The notes under the pieces were generated by a model. The model ran no database searches. It was not told where the DNA came from and was given only the letters and a program-made list of their open reading frames with translations. Below, piece by piece: positions 16,506 through 24,705 of a stretch of DNA of 35,830 bases. Where the stretch lies: the NCBI GenBank assembly GCA_023485685.1, contig JAMCZK010000023.1:7249-43078 (forward strand), written 5' to 3'. The translations under genes and the position numbers were made by a program. Positions within the stretch are counted from its first letter, which is position 1, and the number at the start of each line of letters is the position of its first letter. This DNA is from Chloroflexota bacterium (lineage in GTDB: Bacteria; Chloroflexota; Anaerolineae; Anaerolineales; UBA11579).

Positions 16506-18281
16506 CTATTGCTCCGCAGCCACTTGCCGCTGTTGGTCCGGAGGGATATCCATTAACACGACCAAGCGCTCAACAATGTCGGCGAAAACGGGAGCGGCCA
16601 CTTCCGAAGCCCAGATCGAAGTCTCCGGCCGCTCCAGCCAAACGAAGACTACGAACTTCGGATCATCCACGGGCCCCCAACCCACGAAGGATGTGTTCGT
16701 CTGATTGGGGTCATAGTTTCCGCTGGGCATGGGGATCTGCGCTGTTCCGGTCTTGCCTGCCAGGCGGTAACCAGGTACCAATGCCATCGAGGATTCGAAC
16801 TCCAGTGAATCGGCCAGGATCTGTGTCAGGGTGTGCGCAGTTTCCGCAGATATCGGCGTGCCCGCGAATTGGGGCGGGATGTTATATTGCATGCCGTTTT
16901 GCACAACACCCTTTACGATATGCGGGATCACCATGCGGCCGTCATTAATGAAAGCAGTAACCGCGGTCACCATTTGCATAGGGGTTACCGCCAACCCTTG
17001 CCCGAAAGTATTTGTGGCCAGATCGGAATCCGTCCAGGGTACTTCGCCGAGAACTCCCGGCAAGCGCAGGGTGCCCGATGCTTCATTAAACAAGTCCACA
17101 CCGGTCGGGTATCCAAAACCGAAAGCCTGCACATAGTGATAAAAATTCTCAGCGCCCAATTTCTCACCCACGGAAGCCAGGCATACGTTGAGTGAGTTCT
17201 GCAAACAGCCCAGCATGGTTTGTTCACCCCAGGCTTGCCCATTCCAGTTGCGGATAGCGATGCCGCCATAATAGAAGATGCCAGTGTCATTGAAAACTGT
17301 CTCGGGAGTCACCAGGCCCAAATCAATCGCGCCGGCCATGGTCACCACTTTGAAGATCGAGCCAGGTTCGTAGATTTGTCCGGTGGCGCGGTTGTAAGGT
17401 TTGTTCTCATCGTAAATATCGACATACTGCTGATAATCATTCAGATCCAATCGCGGCGTCGACGTCATCGCCAGGATTTCACCGGTGCGCGGGTCCATCA
17501 CGATGCCAGTGGCGGATTCGGCGCCCGTCCTTTCAAGGGCTTCATCCAAAACGTCCTCCACCATTGCCTGGATCTCACGGTCGATGGTCAGGATGAGGCT
17601 GGCGCCGGCTGGAACATCAGGTAATTCCTGCACCCGGTTGGGATCTGTGGGAACCCAGATTTCTTCGGGGAGGCCGGCCAACAAATCCTGATACTTTTGC
17701 TCCACGCCAAAGTTGCCATTGCTGTCTTGCGTAACGAAACCGAGCACATTGGAGGCCAGGTCACGCTCCGGGTAGCTGCGCGCCAAATGTGGGCGGCAAA
17801 TCAACGCGATCAGTGCAGGGTCGTTGGAACAGTGGTAAGAATCTTCTTCCTCGCGCGGCAGGTTCACGTTATAGGCTCTTAACAAGTCTATCTTCTCGGG
17901 CAATACGTAGTCATCTAAGATGCCGTAAATCGCCCCCAGGGTGCTAAAGTCATTGATTTTCTTTAAAACAGAGTTGTAATCGGTGCCCACCATATTACTT
18001 AAGGCAAATGCAATCGCCTCTGGGTCCTGCACCGATTCCAGTTCGACGCCGATTTCATAGACCGTGCGGTTGCCGGCCAACAGGTGGCCGTTGCGGTCGT
18101 AGATTTCCCCGCGTGGCGGATAAATGGTCTTGAGCAAGCGGCTGTAATATTCGCTTTGCTGCAGGAACTCCGCAGCCTCTGCGCTGCCTTGAATAAAGAA
18201 AGCTCGCCAGAAAATCAACATGCCCGCCAGGGCAAAAACGGCCGCCATGCTGATGTAGCGCCAGGTATGTTCGCGCGGCAT
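16506..18281 (-). CDS. ftsI: Septal penicillin-binding protein (FtsI/PBP2-type transpeptidase)
   Basis: Monofunctional class B penicillin-binding protein that cross-links septal peptidoglycan. The start at 18281 (MPREHTWRYI) gives 591 residues and the usual short cytoplasmic tail; longer in-frame extensions overlap the ftsL-like gene and lack conservation. The transmembrane helix spans about 11-30. The dimerisation domain begins PPRGEIYDRNGHLLA (55-69). Active-site motifs are SIFK (308-311), SLN (363-365) and KTGT (510-513). No PASTA domains follow. It starts 1 nt after the ftsL-like stop and pairs functionally with FtsW further down the operon. Confidence 0.96.
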   Translation of the reverse strand: MPREHTWRYISMAAVFALAGMLIFWRAFFIQGSAEAAEFLQQSEYYSRLLKTIYPPRGEIYDRNGHLLAGNRTVYEIGVELESVQDPEAIAFALSNMVGTDYNSVLKKINDFSTLGAIYGILDDYVLPEKIDLLRAYNVNLPREEEDSYHCSNDPALIALICRPHLARSYPERDLASNVLGFVTQDSNGNFGVEQKYQDLLAGLPEEIWVPTDPNRVQELPDVPAGASLILTIDREIQAMVEDVLDEALERTGAESATGIVMDPRTGEILAMTSTPRLDLNDYQQYVDIYDENKPYNRATGQIYEPGSIFKVVTMAGAIDLGLVTPETVFNDTGIFYYGGIAIRNWNGQAWGEQTMLGCLQNSLNVCLASVGEKLGAENFYHYVQAFGFGYPTGVDLFNEASGTLRLPGVLGEVPWTDSDLATNTFGQGLAVTPMQMVTAVTAFINDGRMVIPHIVKGVVQNGMQYNIPPQFAGTPISAETAHTLTQILADSLEFESSMALVPGYRLAGKTGTAQIPMPSGNYDPNQTNTSFVGWGPVDDPKFVVFVWLERPETSIWASEVAAPVFADIVERLVVLMDIPPDQQRQVAAEQ

Positions 18282-18282
18282 C

Positions 18283-18750
18283 TCAGTAACCCCCCAGGTC
18301 GGCGAACAGCGCCACCAGCCAATCGAACAGGGAATCAGTATAGGCCGCGGGCAGCGGCGCCACCGCGCCGAACCCACTGCCAGCACGCGGCGCCAACTCA
18401 GCTCCAGACGGCCGGCCTTGGTATTCGGGCACACTCAAATAGGTGATGGCCGCGGGGGATACGGGCTCGAAGCCCAGGTCGCGCGCTCGCTTCTGCATTT
18501 GTTCGACAGAGAGAATGAAAGCTAACTGGGTCTTCAGGTCTTCGATCCGCTGCTCTTGATCAGCTCGCTGAGCCTGGAACTGCTGAACCAGGCGGCCCGC
18601 GGTAGCCGAACGGGCAGTGATGTTGAGGTAAATGGCGGCCACCAAGGCAAGTGCCACTACACCGCTGGCGACAAAGCCGATCATTTGCATCTGGCGCCGC
18701 CAGGGAGCTTCCTTGTAAGCCTGGATGAATTCCTTCGAGCGTTTTAGCAT
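18283..18750 (-). CDS. ftsL: FtsL-like bitopic division protein
   Basis: A 155-residue protein: short basic cytoplasmic segment, one transmembrane helix (about 20-43), then a heptad-rich coiled coil (about 50-95, RLVQQFQAQRADQEQRIEDL). This is the architecture of FtsL/FtsB septum-formation initiators, and the position between rsmH and ftsI is where ftsL lies in other genomes. An unusual C-terminal extension, rich in Pro, Gly and Ala, follows from about residue 100 and ends in a hydrophobic SLFDWLVALFADLGG. AAAGGA lies 8 nt before the ATG. The symbol rests on architecture and synteny, as FtsL sequences diverge strongly. Confidence 0.75.
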   Translation of the reverse strand: MLKRSKEFIQAYKEAPWRRQMQMIGFVASGVVALALVAAIYLNITARSATAGRLVQQFQAQRADQEQRIEDLKTQLAFILSVEQMQKRARDLGFEPVSPAAITYLSVPEYQGRPSGAELAPRAGSGFGAVAPLPAAYTDSLFDWLVALFADLGGY

Positions 18751-18802
18751 ATCCGGTATCCTTTGCCATAATTTCGGTGCAAAGGGTATGCCACAGCCAC
18801 CA

Positions 18803-19747
18803 TCAATCTCCTAGGATCTTTTCTGCCACGCGAAGCCGGGCGCTTCGCGCTCTCGGGTTGGCGTCCACTTCCTGCGGCGTGGGACGAATCGGCCGCCGGG
18901 TGATTTCTTTGATGCTGGCCTTGTGCCCACAGGTACAAACCAATTGTTCGGGCGGGCAAATGCAGTCGCGGCTCTCCTGGCGAAAGAAGAGCTTCACCGT
19001 GCGGTCTTCCAATGAATGAAAGGAAATCAGCGCCAACCTTCCTCCAGGTTTTAGCGCCGCCACCGCTTGCGGCAGCGCAGCCTCCAAGGTTTCCAATTCT
19101 CGGTTCACGGCGATACGCAGTGCTTGGAAACTGCGCGTCGCCGGGTGAATGCCGCTTCGCCGTCCACCGGCTGCTTTGGCGACGACCTCGGCCAATTGCA
19201 CTGTGCTGTGCAGCGGCCGAGCTCTAACGATCGCCCGGGCAATGCGCCGGGATCTCGGCTCCTCTCCGTAGCGGAAAAGCACATCGGCCAGGTCGGCCTC
19301 CGGCCAATCGTTCACCAGGTCGGCCGCGGTCAGGGGATAACTCGGATCGAAGCGCATATCCAGCGGGCCCTCCTTTTGAAAGGAAAAACCGCGCTCAGGC
19401 CGATCGAACTGCAGCGACGAAGCGCCTAAATCCAACAACACTCCGTCCACGGCCTCCCAGCCCACTGCAGCCAGGTGTTGCGCCAGCTGCCCATAAGAGC
19501 CGTGGTGCAGGATTACCCGAGATCCGAATTCGGCGAGCCGTTGGGCCGCCAACTCCAAGGCCTGCGGGTCCACATCCAGACCCACCAACTGACCATTGGG
19601 AGAGCAGGCGTGGAGGAGACCGTGGGCATGGCCGCCCAGGCCCACAGTGCCATCCAAATAACGGGCACCAGGCTGTGGACTGAACGCTTCAAGTACTTCA
19701 TGGTAAAGAACAGGCTGATGAGCGGGAGGAGTTTCCTCGGCACCCAT
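18803..19747 (-). CDS. rsmH: 16S rRNA (cytosine-1402-N4) methyltransferase RsmH
   Basis: S-adenosylmethionine-dependent methyltransferase for the decoding site of 16S rRNA; 314 residues. The N-terminus QPVLYHEVLEAF (11-22), SAM loop GTVGLGGHAHGLL (33-45), LLDLGASSLQFDRPERGFSF and PATRSFQALRIAVNRELE are RsmH hallmarks. The C-terminus contains FHSLEDRTVK and NPRARSARLRVAEK. Its ATG shares one base with the mraZ stop (TGATG). It is the normal second gene of the dcw operon. Confidence 0.97.
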   Translation of the reverse strand: MGAEETPPAHQPVLYHEVLEAFSPQPGARYLDGTVGLGGHAHGLLHACSPNGQLVGLDVDPQALELAAQRLAEFGSRVILHHGSYGQLAQHLAAVGWEAVDGVLLDLGASSLQFDRPERGFSFQKEGPLDMRFDPSYPLTAADLVNDWPEADLADVLFRYGEEPRSRRIARAIVRARPLHSTVQLAEVVAKAAGGRRSGIHPATRSFQALRIAVNRELETLEAALPQAVAALKPGGRLALISFHSLEDRTVKLFFRQESRDCICPPEQLVCTCGHKASIKEITRRPIRPTPQEVDANPRARSARLRVAEKILGD

Positions 19748-20190
19748 CAGGATTCATTGGCGAACAAATTCACCTTGGCAAAATACTGTGCGTTATCCTG
19801 GGCCTTATCCAGGTTCGCCATTTGCTTGGTCCATTGCTGCGGAGCCCAAATCTCGAAGTAATCGCCGGAACCTTTGATGATCACTTCCCCATTCAGGGAA
19901 TGCCGTTCGCGCAGGAACTGCGGAATGAGGATGCGGCCGCTGCCGTCCCATTCAATGCGTTCGGCTTCTCCGAAAAATACGCGACTGAACTCGCGGACCG
20001 TTGGGTCCGTGATACTCTTGCGCGAGATTTGTTTTCCCAAATTCTCAAAGGAATCTTTTTGCCATACCATCAAGTTGCGGTCCAAGCCCTGTGTGATATA
20101 GCCACCGTTCTCCAGCAATTGACGATAGCGGACAGGCAGGGTGAGCCGCCCTTTTTGATCTACGGAGTGACGATATTCGCCCAGGAACAT
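19747..20190 (-). CDS. mraZ: Transcriptional regulator MraZ
   Basis: DNA-binding regulator of the dcw operon; 147 residues from the ATG at 20190 (MFLGEYRHSVDQKGRLTLP). A longer frame reaches 20274 but would run through the operator and promoter region, so it is rejected. Two tandem SpoVT/AbrB-like domains are visible, each with a D-x-K/G-R-(L/I)-x-(L/I)-P motif (about residues 11-18 and 78-86), as in the ring-forming MraZ family. It presumably represses its own promoter through the GTGG(G/C) boxes just upstream. The ribosome site is weak. Confidence 0.95.
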   Translation of the reverse strand: MFLGEYRHSVDQKGRLTLPVRYRQLLENGGYITQGLDRNLMVWQKDSFENLGKQISRKSITDPTVREFSRVFFGEAERIEWDGSGRILIPQFLRERHSLNGEVIIKGSGDYFEIWAPQQWTKQMANLDKAQDNAQYFAKVNLFANES

Positions 20191-20220
20191 AAGTTCTATC
20201 TTGCGAGTTAATGGCAGAAC

Positions 20221-20237
20221 GCCGGCCAACGTCCGGC
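20221..20237 (-). other. Small hairpin in the mraZ leader
   Basis: GCCGG (20221-20225) and CCGGC (20233-20237) form a 5-bp GC stem with a 7-nt loop in the transcribed leader, 31 nt before the mraZ ATG. The role is unknown; it may affect mRNA stability or translation. Confidence 0.4.
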
Positions 20238-20239
20238 GT

Positions 20240-20264
20240 CCCACTTTCTGCCACTTAAACCCAC
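20240..20264 (-). promoter_or_regulatory. MraZ operator: three boxes at 10-bp spacing
   Basis: Read on the minus strand the boxes are GTGGG (20260-20264), GTGGC (20250-20254) and GTGGG (20240-20244), each separated by exactly 5 nt. A degenerate GTGTC lies one period upstream (20270-20274). Repeats of this type and period are the known MraZ-binding sites in other bacteria. They begin 10 nt after the -10 hexamer, so bound MraZ would cover the start of transcription. Confidence 0.88.
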
Positions 20265-20274
20265 AATTTGACAC

Positions 20275-20303
20275 AGTATAGTATGATTCCTCCTACGGGG
20301 CAA
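20275..20303 (-). promoter_or_regulatory. dcw operon promoter
   Basis: Minus-strand TTGCCC (20298-20303) and TATACT (20275-20280) with a 17-nt spacer fit a sigma-70-type promoter. Transcription should start near 20268, inside the MraZ box array. This is the only strong promoter I see for the whole cluster. Confidence 0.75.
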
Positions 20304-20378
20304 GCAATTTTCCCCACGGCACGAAAAGTCGCCTACAACGCGTGGGGGTCATTGGTAGATCGGTTCGATATGTTGGGG

Positions 20379-20400
20379 AACCTTCGAATCTTTTAAGGTT
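20379..20400. repeat. Short inverted repeat upstream of the dcw promoter
   Basis: AACCTT (20379-20384) and AAGGTT (20395-20400) flank a 10-nt AT-rich centre. It loosely resembles the arms of the dispersed repeat at 2707 and 32201 and may be a decayed relative, but the match is short. Confidence 0.3.
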
Positions 20401-20421
20401 ACGAACTCGCGACAAAACAAA

Positions 20422-20446
20422 AAGCGCCAGGCAAAACCTGGCGCTT
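20422..20446 (-). terminator. Intrinsic terminator of the lipoprotein gene
   Basis: Perfect 10-bp stem AAGCGCCAGG / CCTGGCGCTT with a 5-nt loop. On the minus strand it is followed by TTTTGTTTTG (20411-20421), a good U tract. It lies 20 nt after the lipoprotein stop and separates that gene from the dcw promoter. Confidence 0.9.
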
Positions 20447-20465
20447 CCCCGTTTGAACCAAGATC

Positions 20466-21473
20466 TCAATAGACAGTTGGCGTAGTTTCTAACTCCGTTG
20501 ATTCTGAAACCGCAGTACCTTCCAACCGAGCGTCCATCCAATATCCGCGTGCTTCCCTCGAGGCGCCGCCGTTTTCCAGCACAACCAATACCAGCGTAAC
20601 ATTTTGCCCAGCGAGGCTGGATAAATCCACATCGATCTCGCCTGGTATATCATCGAAGACCTGTGGTGACTCAATCAAAGTGGCGTGCGTGCCATCCTCT
20701 AACTCGTAATCTAGCCGGAACAACACCGAACAATCTGGTTCTCCATCCATACAGCCCACCGTGGCCAGAAAGTGATAGCCTTCCTGGATCGTAATCGGTG
20801 GGAAGAAGCCGGCCAACCAGCCACCCTGCTGGTTGTTGGGCTTCATCTCGATCACCGGTGGGTTGCCTCGCGTGCTACCCTCAAGCGCTGGATCTGTATT
20901 CAAGCGCACATAGCCATCTAATAACCCCTCCTCATCATCCACGCCTTCACATGACAAGAACTGTGCCCTGTTGCTATGCCATTGAGCCAGGCAGATCACC
21001 TGATTGAAATCGTAAACGACGCCCTCAGGCAACTCGGGTACCACTAGTTCAACGGTCAGCGGCCTTTCGCCCTCAGGGCCCACGCCAAACAATTTGCCCT
21101 CGGCGTTGCGTAGCATCCACTCGCTGGTATAGCTACCAGCAATCGACGGAGCCGTCATTGGCACCGAAATATCCACCGTCTCCCCAGATGCCACTACGCC
21201 GGGTAAGGCCACCTCCTCGATGGCACTCATGGCCTCACCACCCGACTGCACCAAAGCATAATCTCCGGTCCACTCACATTGCCCATTATTCAACACCTGC
21301 CAAGTTTTGGTAAACAAAGTACCCGGCATTACCGTAGCGCCCTGTTGCACGGGAACATCCAAAATTACGTGATCCACAAATTGGGCATTGTCGCATACAG
21401 CGTTGGCTGGCGCCGCACTGCACGCACTTAGCAATAACCCGAGGGAGGCAATGAGGAGGATTGGTTTTTTCAT
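20466..21473 (-). CDS. Lipoprotein with an NBR1-type Ig-like domain
   Basis: A 335-residue secreted lipoprotein. The signal peptide ends in the lipobox LLSAC with the lipidated Cys at residue 18. Residues about 30-140 (TFTKTWQVLNNGQCEWTGDY...EWMLRNAEGKLFGVG) fit the Ig-like domain first described in NBR1, with its W-x-x-x-N-x-G-x-C-x-W pattern; this domain is frequent in extracellular proteins of Anaerolineae. The C-terminal half (about 165-335) is acidic and beta-rich and I do not recognise it. It is probably anchored outside the membrane; its ligand is unknown. It has its own promoter, which overlaps the start region, and its own terminator. Confidence 0.8.
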   Translation of the reverse strand: MKKPILLIASLGLLLSACSAAPANAVCDNAQFVDHVILDVPVQQGATVMPGTLFTKTWQVLNNGQCEWTGDYALVQSGGEAMSAIEEVALPGVVASGETVDISVPMTAPSIAGSYTSEWMLRNAEGKLFGVGPEGERPLTVELVVPELPEGVVYDFNQVICLAQWHSNRAQFLSCEGVDDEEGLLDGYVRLNTDPALEGSTRGNPPVIEMKPNNQQGGWLAGFFPPITIQEGYHFLATVGCMDGEPDCSVLFRLDYELEDGTHATLIESPQVFDDIPGEIDVDLSSLAGQNVTLVLVVLENGGASREARGYWMDARLEGTAVSESTELETTPTVY

Positions 21474-21481
21474 GAGCGAGA

Positions 21482-21487
21482 ATTATA
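21482..21487 (-). promoter_or_regulatory. -10 box just upstream of the lipoprotein start
   Basis: Consensus TATAAT on the minus strand lies only 8 nt before the ATG at 21473. No ribosome site lies between them and the -35 region is poor. If used, transcription would start at or next to the ATG, giving a leaderless mRNA. Confidence 0.45.
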
Positions 21488-21516
21488 TCCTTTGCAAAAT
21501 CAATCGTTTCGAACTC

Positions 21517-22389
21517 TTAACTTGTTAGTTCTGTGGCCAATTGCATAATTTTATTCTCGACATCATCCATGCGGGCGATCTCTACGATCGTGAAATGACG
21601 TTCCAGCAACTTGATCAACTCATGTCCCAGAAAATATCCTGTTTGTTTCCGCCCATAAACTTCCTGCCAAGAGCCAAAAAAAGGGCGGATATCGCCATTC
21701 GTTTTGACTCGTCTCAAGAATTCGGCCGCAAGCCATTTGGAATGTTGCCGACACCACGGCAACCAATCCTGATAGCCTGCTCCAAGTGTCATGTGCCAAC
21801 TCTCTCTACCCAAGACGAGATGCTCGCAACGCTGGGCAAAGCCTTCAGTGTAAAGCTGCCACCACGGCCCGGATGCGAAATCCTTGCCTACTTTTTCGCG
21901 CCAATGGTTGTGAATTAGATGGCCAATCTCATGTGCTATTAATCCCTCGACGGCCGCGGGTTTGGTCCAACCTTCCTCAGCAATATTTTCTAAGCCAAAA
22001 AGAATCGCGGGGCGCCCTAAATATGAGGTTGCCCAGCCGGCGCCCAGTCCCAGCCCGACGTAAATGACGAATGTAGCTGGAAAATTGATATCGAATATTT
22101 TCTCGGCAGCCAGATACACAGGCTCACAATACCGGATGAGGTGTTCATGAGCAGTATTCATTGCGGGCAATCGAGAATTCAAAAAGGGCAATATCCTTTC
22201 GCCGGCCACCTGCTTCCACTCGGTGTTCTCCTCTGCGTACGCCTTGACTTGTTTGCTCAAGAGCTCAGACCAAGTCGCCATATAAACCGAAGCCCATCCT
22301 TCTATTTGATCATCAACAGAGGAGTTCTGATAATGTATCCAGAATTTCTCAAAGGATGGGAATGTGTCTAAGATTAAAAACGGCACCAC
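21517..22389 (-). CDS. HEXXH zinc metalloprotease-like protein
   Basis: About 290 residues from the GTG at 22389 (a second GTG follows at once). Longer frames run back into the deacetylase gene and are not credible. The zinc-site motif HEIGH is at 153-157 within a hydrophobic helix (AAVEGLIAHEIGHLIHNHW). Glu182 in LYTEGFAQRCEH is a good third ligand, making this gluzincin-like. No signal peptide is seen, so the protein may be cytoplasmic. Family-specific function is not recognised. It starts 5 nt after the deacetylase stop and appears to be the last gene of a five-gene minus-strand run. Confidence 0.7.
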   Translation of the reverse strand: MVPFLILDTFPSFEKFWIHYQNSSVDDQIEGWASVYMATWSELLSKQVKAYAEENTEWKQVAGERILPFLNSRLPAMNTAHEHLIRYCEPVYLAAEKIFDINFPATFVIYVGLGLGAGWATSYLGRPAILFGLENIAEEGWTKPAAVEGLIAHEIGHLIHNHWREKVGKDFASGPWWQLYTEGFAQRCEHLVLGRESWHMTLGAGYQDWLPWCRQHSKWLAAEFLRRVKTNGDIRPFFGSWQEVYGRKQTGYFLGHELIKLLERHFTIVEIARMDDVENKIMQLATELTS

Positions 22390-22394
22390 GATAT

Positions 22395-23471
22395 TTAGGC
22401 AGGCTCTTCTCGCGCCGCCTCTTCCTCGCCTTCCCGGCGCCAACCACGCAAAGCAGCATAAGCTTCTGCGCGGTAGGCGGCATGCAGCAAGGCTCGCAGG
22501 TTGGTCTCGCGGCCGGCGTTGCGGTATGCGGATTTTTCCGCCCAAATGCGATCGACTATGAAAGGCTCATCCTGGCGCAGATCCATGGTGTCGTAGAACA
22601 GGCCCAGGAAGGGATGCCGCGTGCGGATGGACGCAAGCAGACTGCGATCGGTGCCCGACCCAGAGTACGGGAATGAAAATGGTACATGTTCCTGGGAAGT
22701 TATCGCTTGCACAGAGCGCGCCGATTCAACAATCTCTTCCTCAACCTTGTCGGCAGACAATAGACTTAATTTCGTGTGCGACACGGTATGGGCGCCAATC
22801 GTGAATCCATCTTCGTGGAGTTCCCTAATTTGCTCACGAGTTATGTACGGCTTCTGTATTTTGAGGTAATCCGGGACATCAATTCCAAACATTTTGGCGG
22901 CCATGTCTATCACTGGTTCATCTTGAGGCTCCAAGGACTTGATCCAGGCTCCGAAATCCTTGATGCTGCTCAGCTTGGTCTCTACGGCATTATTTAGACT
23001 GGTGATAACCATCCTGGCCGCGTCGCGGGGTAACTGGCGTGCGGCCTCGATACATAGAGAAACTTTGTTGCGGTAAAACATGCCGCGGTTATCTATCCAG
23101 CCGCTGGTGACAAAAAATGTGCAGGGAATTTCATACTGCAACAACAGCGGGCGCGCCACGGTGTAGCATTCAGCGAACCCATCATCGAAAGACAGGTGCA
23201 ACGCTCGGGGAGGTAGCGGCTCACCCTCCATGCGGTGCGCGAAAATTTGGGCGTCGGTCACAGGGTGGTAATGCTGTTTGATGTAGCGCAACGCGGCCTT
23301 GAAACGAGCAACGGGTTCTGGGGGATAGAGGTGTTGGATATGTGGTAGGGGCTGGTCGGACACCGAGTGATAGAAAAACCCAATCACATCGCGCCGTATC
23401 AAATACGGATAGAGACTCAAGGGCATCGAGCGGCGCATCCCCTTGGCAATCCTTCGTCCGATAGCTTTCAT
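22395..23471 (-). CDS. Polysaccharide deacetylase family protein (NodB domain)
   Basis: A 358-residue protein with a NodB-type deacetylase core. LHLSFDDGFAECY (about residue 95) supplies the Asp pair, TFFVTSGWIDNRGMFY follows, and IGAHTVSHTKLS (about residue 220) supplies the metal-binding His pair; VPFSFPYSGSG is the later motif. Such enzymes deacetylate acetylated sugars in polysaccharides or glycolipids through a divalent metal. No clear signal peptide is seen, though the N-terminus is basic with a short hydrophobic stretch. Its ATG directly abuts the GNAT stop (TAAATG), so the two are probably translated together. Confidence 0.88.
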   Translation of the reverse strand: MKAIGRRIAKGMRRSMPLSLYPYLIRRDVIGFFYHSVSDQPLPHIQHLYPPEPVARFKAALRYIKQHYHPVTDAQIFAHRMEGEPLPPRALHLSFDDGFAECYTVARPLLLQYEIPCTFFVTSGWIDNRGMFYRNKVSLCIEAARQLPRDAARMVITSLNNAVETKLSSIKDFGAWIKSLEPQDEPVIDMAAKMFGIDVPDYLKIQKPYITREQIRELHEDGFTIGAHTVSHTKLSLLSADKVEEEIVESARSVQAITSQEHVPFSFPYSGSGTDRSLLASIRTRHPFLGLFYDTMDLRQDEPFIVDRIWAEKSAYRNAGRETNLRALLHAAYRAEAYAALRGWRREGEEEAAREEPA

Positions 23472-24659
23472 TTACGTGAACGCCATGTCTCCATCGCAAT
23501 AGGTTTGCTCGATCTGCTGCCAAGCGCGCGCCATCGGACTGTCGACTGACCGCGGATGCACCTGGCAGGTACGCTGGCGCCGCACGACCAGCAGTCGACT
23601 CAACAGACCATTGCCCAATGGCGCCGCCAAGTCGGCGCTTCCCTCTATCAACTCAGCTCCCTGTTGCCTGGCAAACCGTAGAGTTAGCGCCAACAAGCGT
23701 CCTGAGTCCGCACCCTGAGCGAATTCTGCGTCCAGTGCCTTTACAACGGTTCGGTTGCGCAGTTGCGAACTCTGGAAACATATATAACCCAAGTTCGCGC
23801 CCGTCGCAGAAGAAAGTTGCCAGGCGTGCATCTTAAAACCCGCTCTCGCATCGGTGAAGCCGTAATTTAACGGCTCTGAATCTGATTTTCCTGCCGGCAA
23901 CACCCATGGGTAAGCCAGCATCCAGTTCACAACGCGGCTGTCGCGATAGAACCCGGTACGTATCCTATCTGGCTCCTCGACTTTGGATGGCTGAACTTGC
24001 TCCACAACTTCAATGTGGAGGCCTTGCAACACAGATTCCGTTTTCCTGCATGCCCACAAGTAAATCAACGGTCGCATCAGTGGACCTAAAATGGTTTCGA
24101 AGAATTTTTCGAAGGCGCGGTCTAGGGAATCGATGGGCAAACGTAAGCGAATGAAGGACGCCCATTTATGTACAAAGCGTAACAGCAAGCTCAAAGGATT
24201 GAATCGTCCGAAGACTCCAAGATCGAGTTGCACGTAATCCAAAAGGTTGAGTTCATGGAATCCGTATTTTGTCGATACCCGTCGCGCCGGCTTACTGCCC
24301 ACGATGGCGAGATCAACGTCCAGCGCTAGCGCTGCTTCCATAAGCTGCGATCCGAGACCCTTGCCCAGGAATTCGGGGGCCACCGCCCAGGTGGTAAGCC
24401 AGTGCGCTTTGTGCAGCTTGCCTTCGTGCTGCAACATCACCGGCATCACACCGAAGTAACCTACATTGCGGTCTCCTTGCTTGGCCAGTAGGAGGGCAAT
24501 GTCATCCGGGTCGGCGAGGGGATTGTGGGTCATCGCCAGGGCGCGATGCTTGGTGATGGGAATAAAGGTGCCGGGCGGCGCGCTATCCACAGCGCTGGCG
24601 GCTAGGGCAGGCAGATCTTTTAGTTTGACGCGCTCAATGCGCACAGAGTCGACAGGCAT
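23472..24659 (-). CDS. GNAT-family acyltransferase with a long C-terminal extension
   Basis: A 395-residue protein. An N-terminal GNAT fold is visible to about residue 150: the acetyl-CoA loop lies in WAVAPEFLGKGLGSQLMEAAL (V-x-P-x-x-x-G-K-G-L-G-S) and is followed by the usual AIVGSKPARRVSTKYGFHEL. The remaining roughly 240 residues include a hydrophobic patch (LIYLWAC) and a second mixed alpha/beta region of unknown role. Substrate unknown; pairing with a NodB-type deacetylase suggests opposing acyl-sugar chemistry, which is inference only. Confidence 0.75.
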   Translation of the reverse strand: MPVDSVRIERVKLKDLPALAASAVDSAPPGTFIPITKHRALAMTHNPLADPDDIALLLAKQGDRNVGYFGVMPVMLQHEGKLHKAHWLTTWAVAPEFLGKGLGSQLMEAALALDVDLAIVGSKPARRVSTKYGFHELNLLDYVQLDLGVFGRFNPLSLLLRFVHKWASFIRLRLPIDSLDRAFEKFFETILGPLMRPLIYLWACRKTESVLQGLHIEVVEQVQPSKVEEPDRIRTGFYRDSRVVNWMLAYPWVLPAGKSDSEPLNYGFTDARAGFKMHAWQLSSATGANLGYICFQSSQLRNRTVVKALDAEFAQGADSGRLLALTLRFARQQGAELIEGSADLAAPLGNGLLSRLLVVRRQRTCQVHPRSVDSPMARAWQQIEQTYCDGDMAFT

Positions 24660-24705
24660 GCTTTGGGGATGATACCAGCGATGTTGTAGGCACAGGTTTC
24701 CATAA

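Noticed and set aside
20191-20274. Longer mraZ start at 20274
   Set aside because: It would translate through the MraZ boxes and start upstream of the predicted transcription start; the family begins at MFLGEY.
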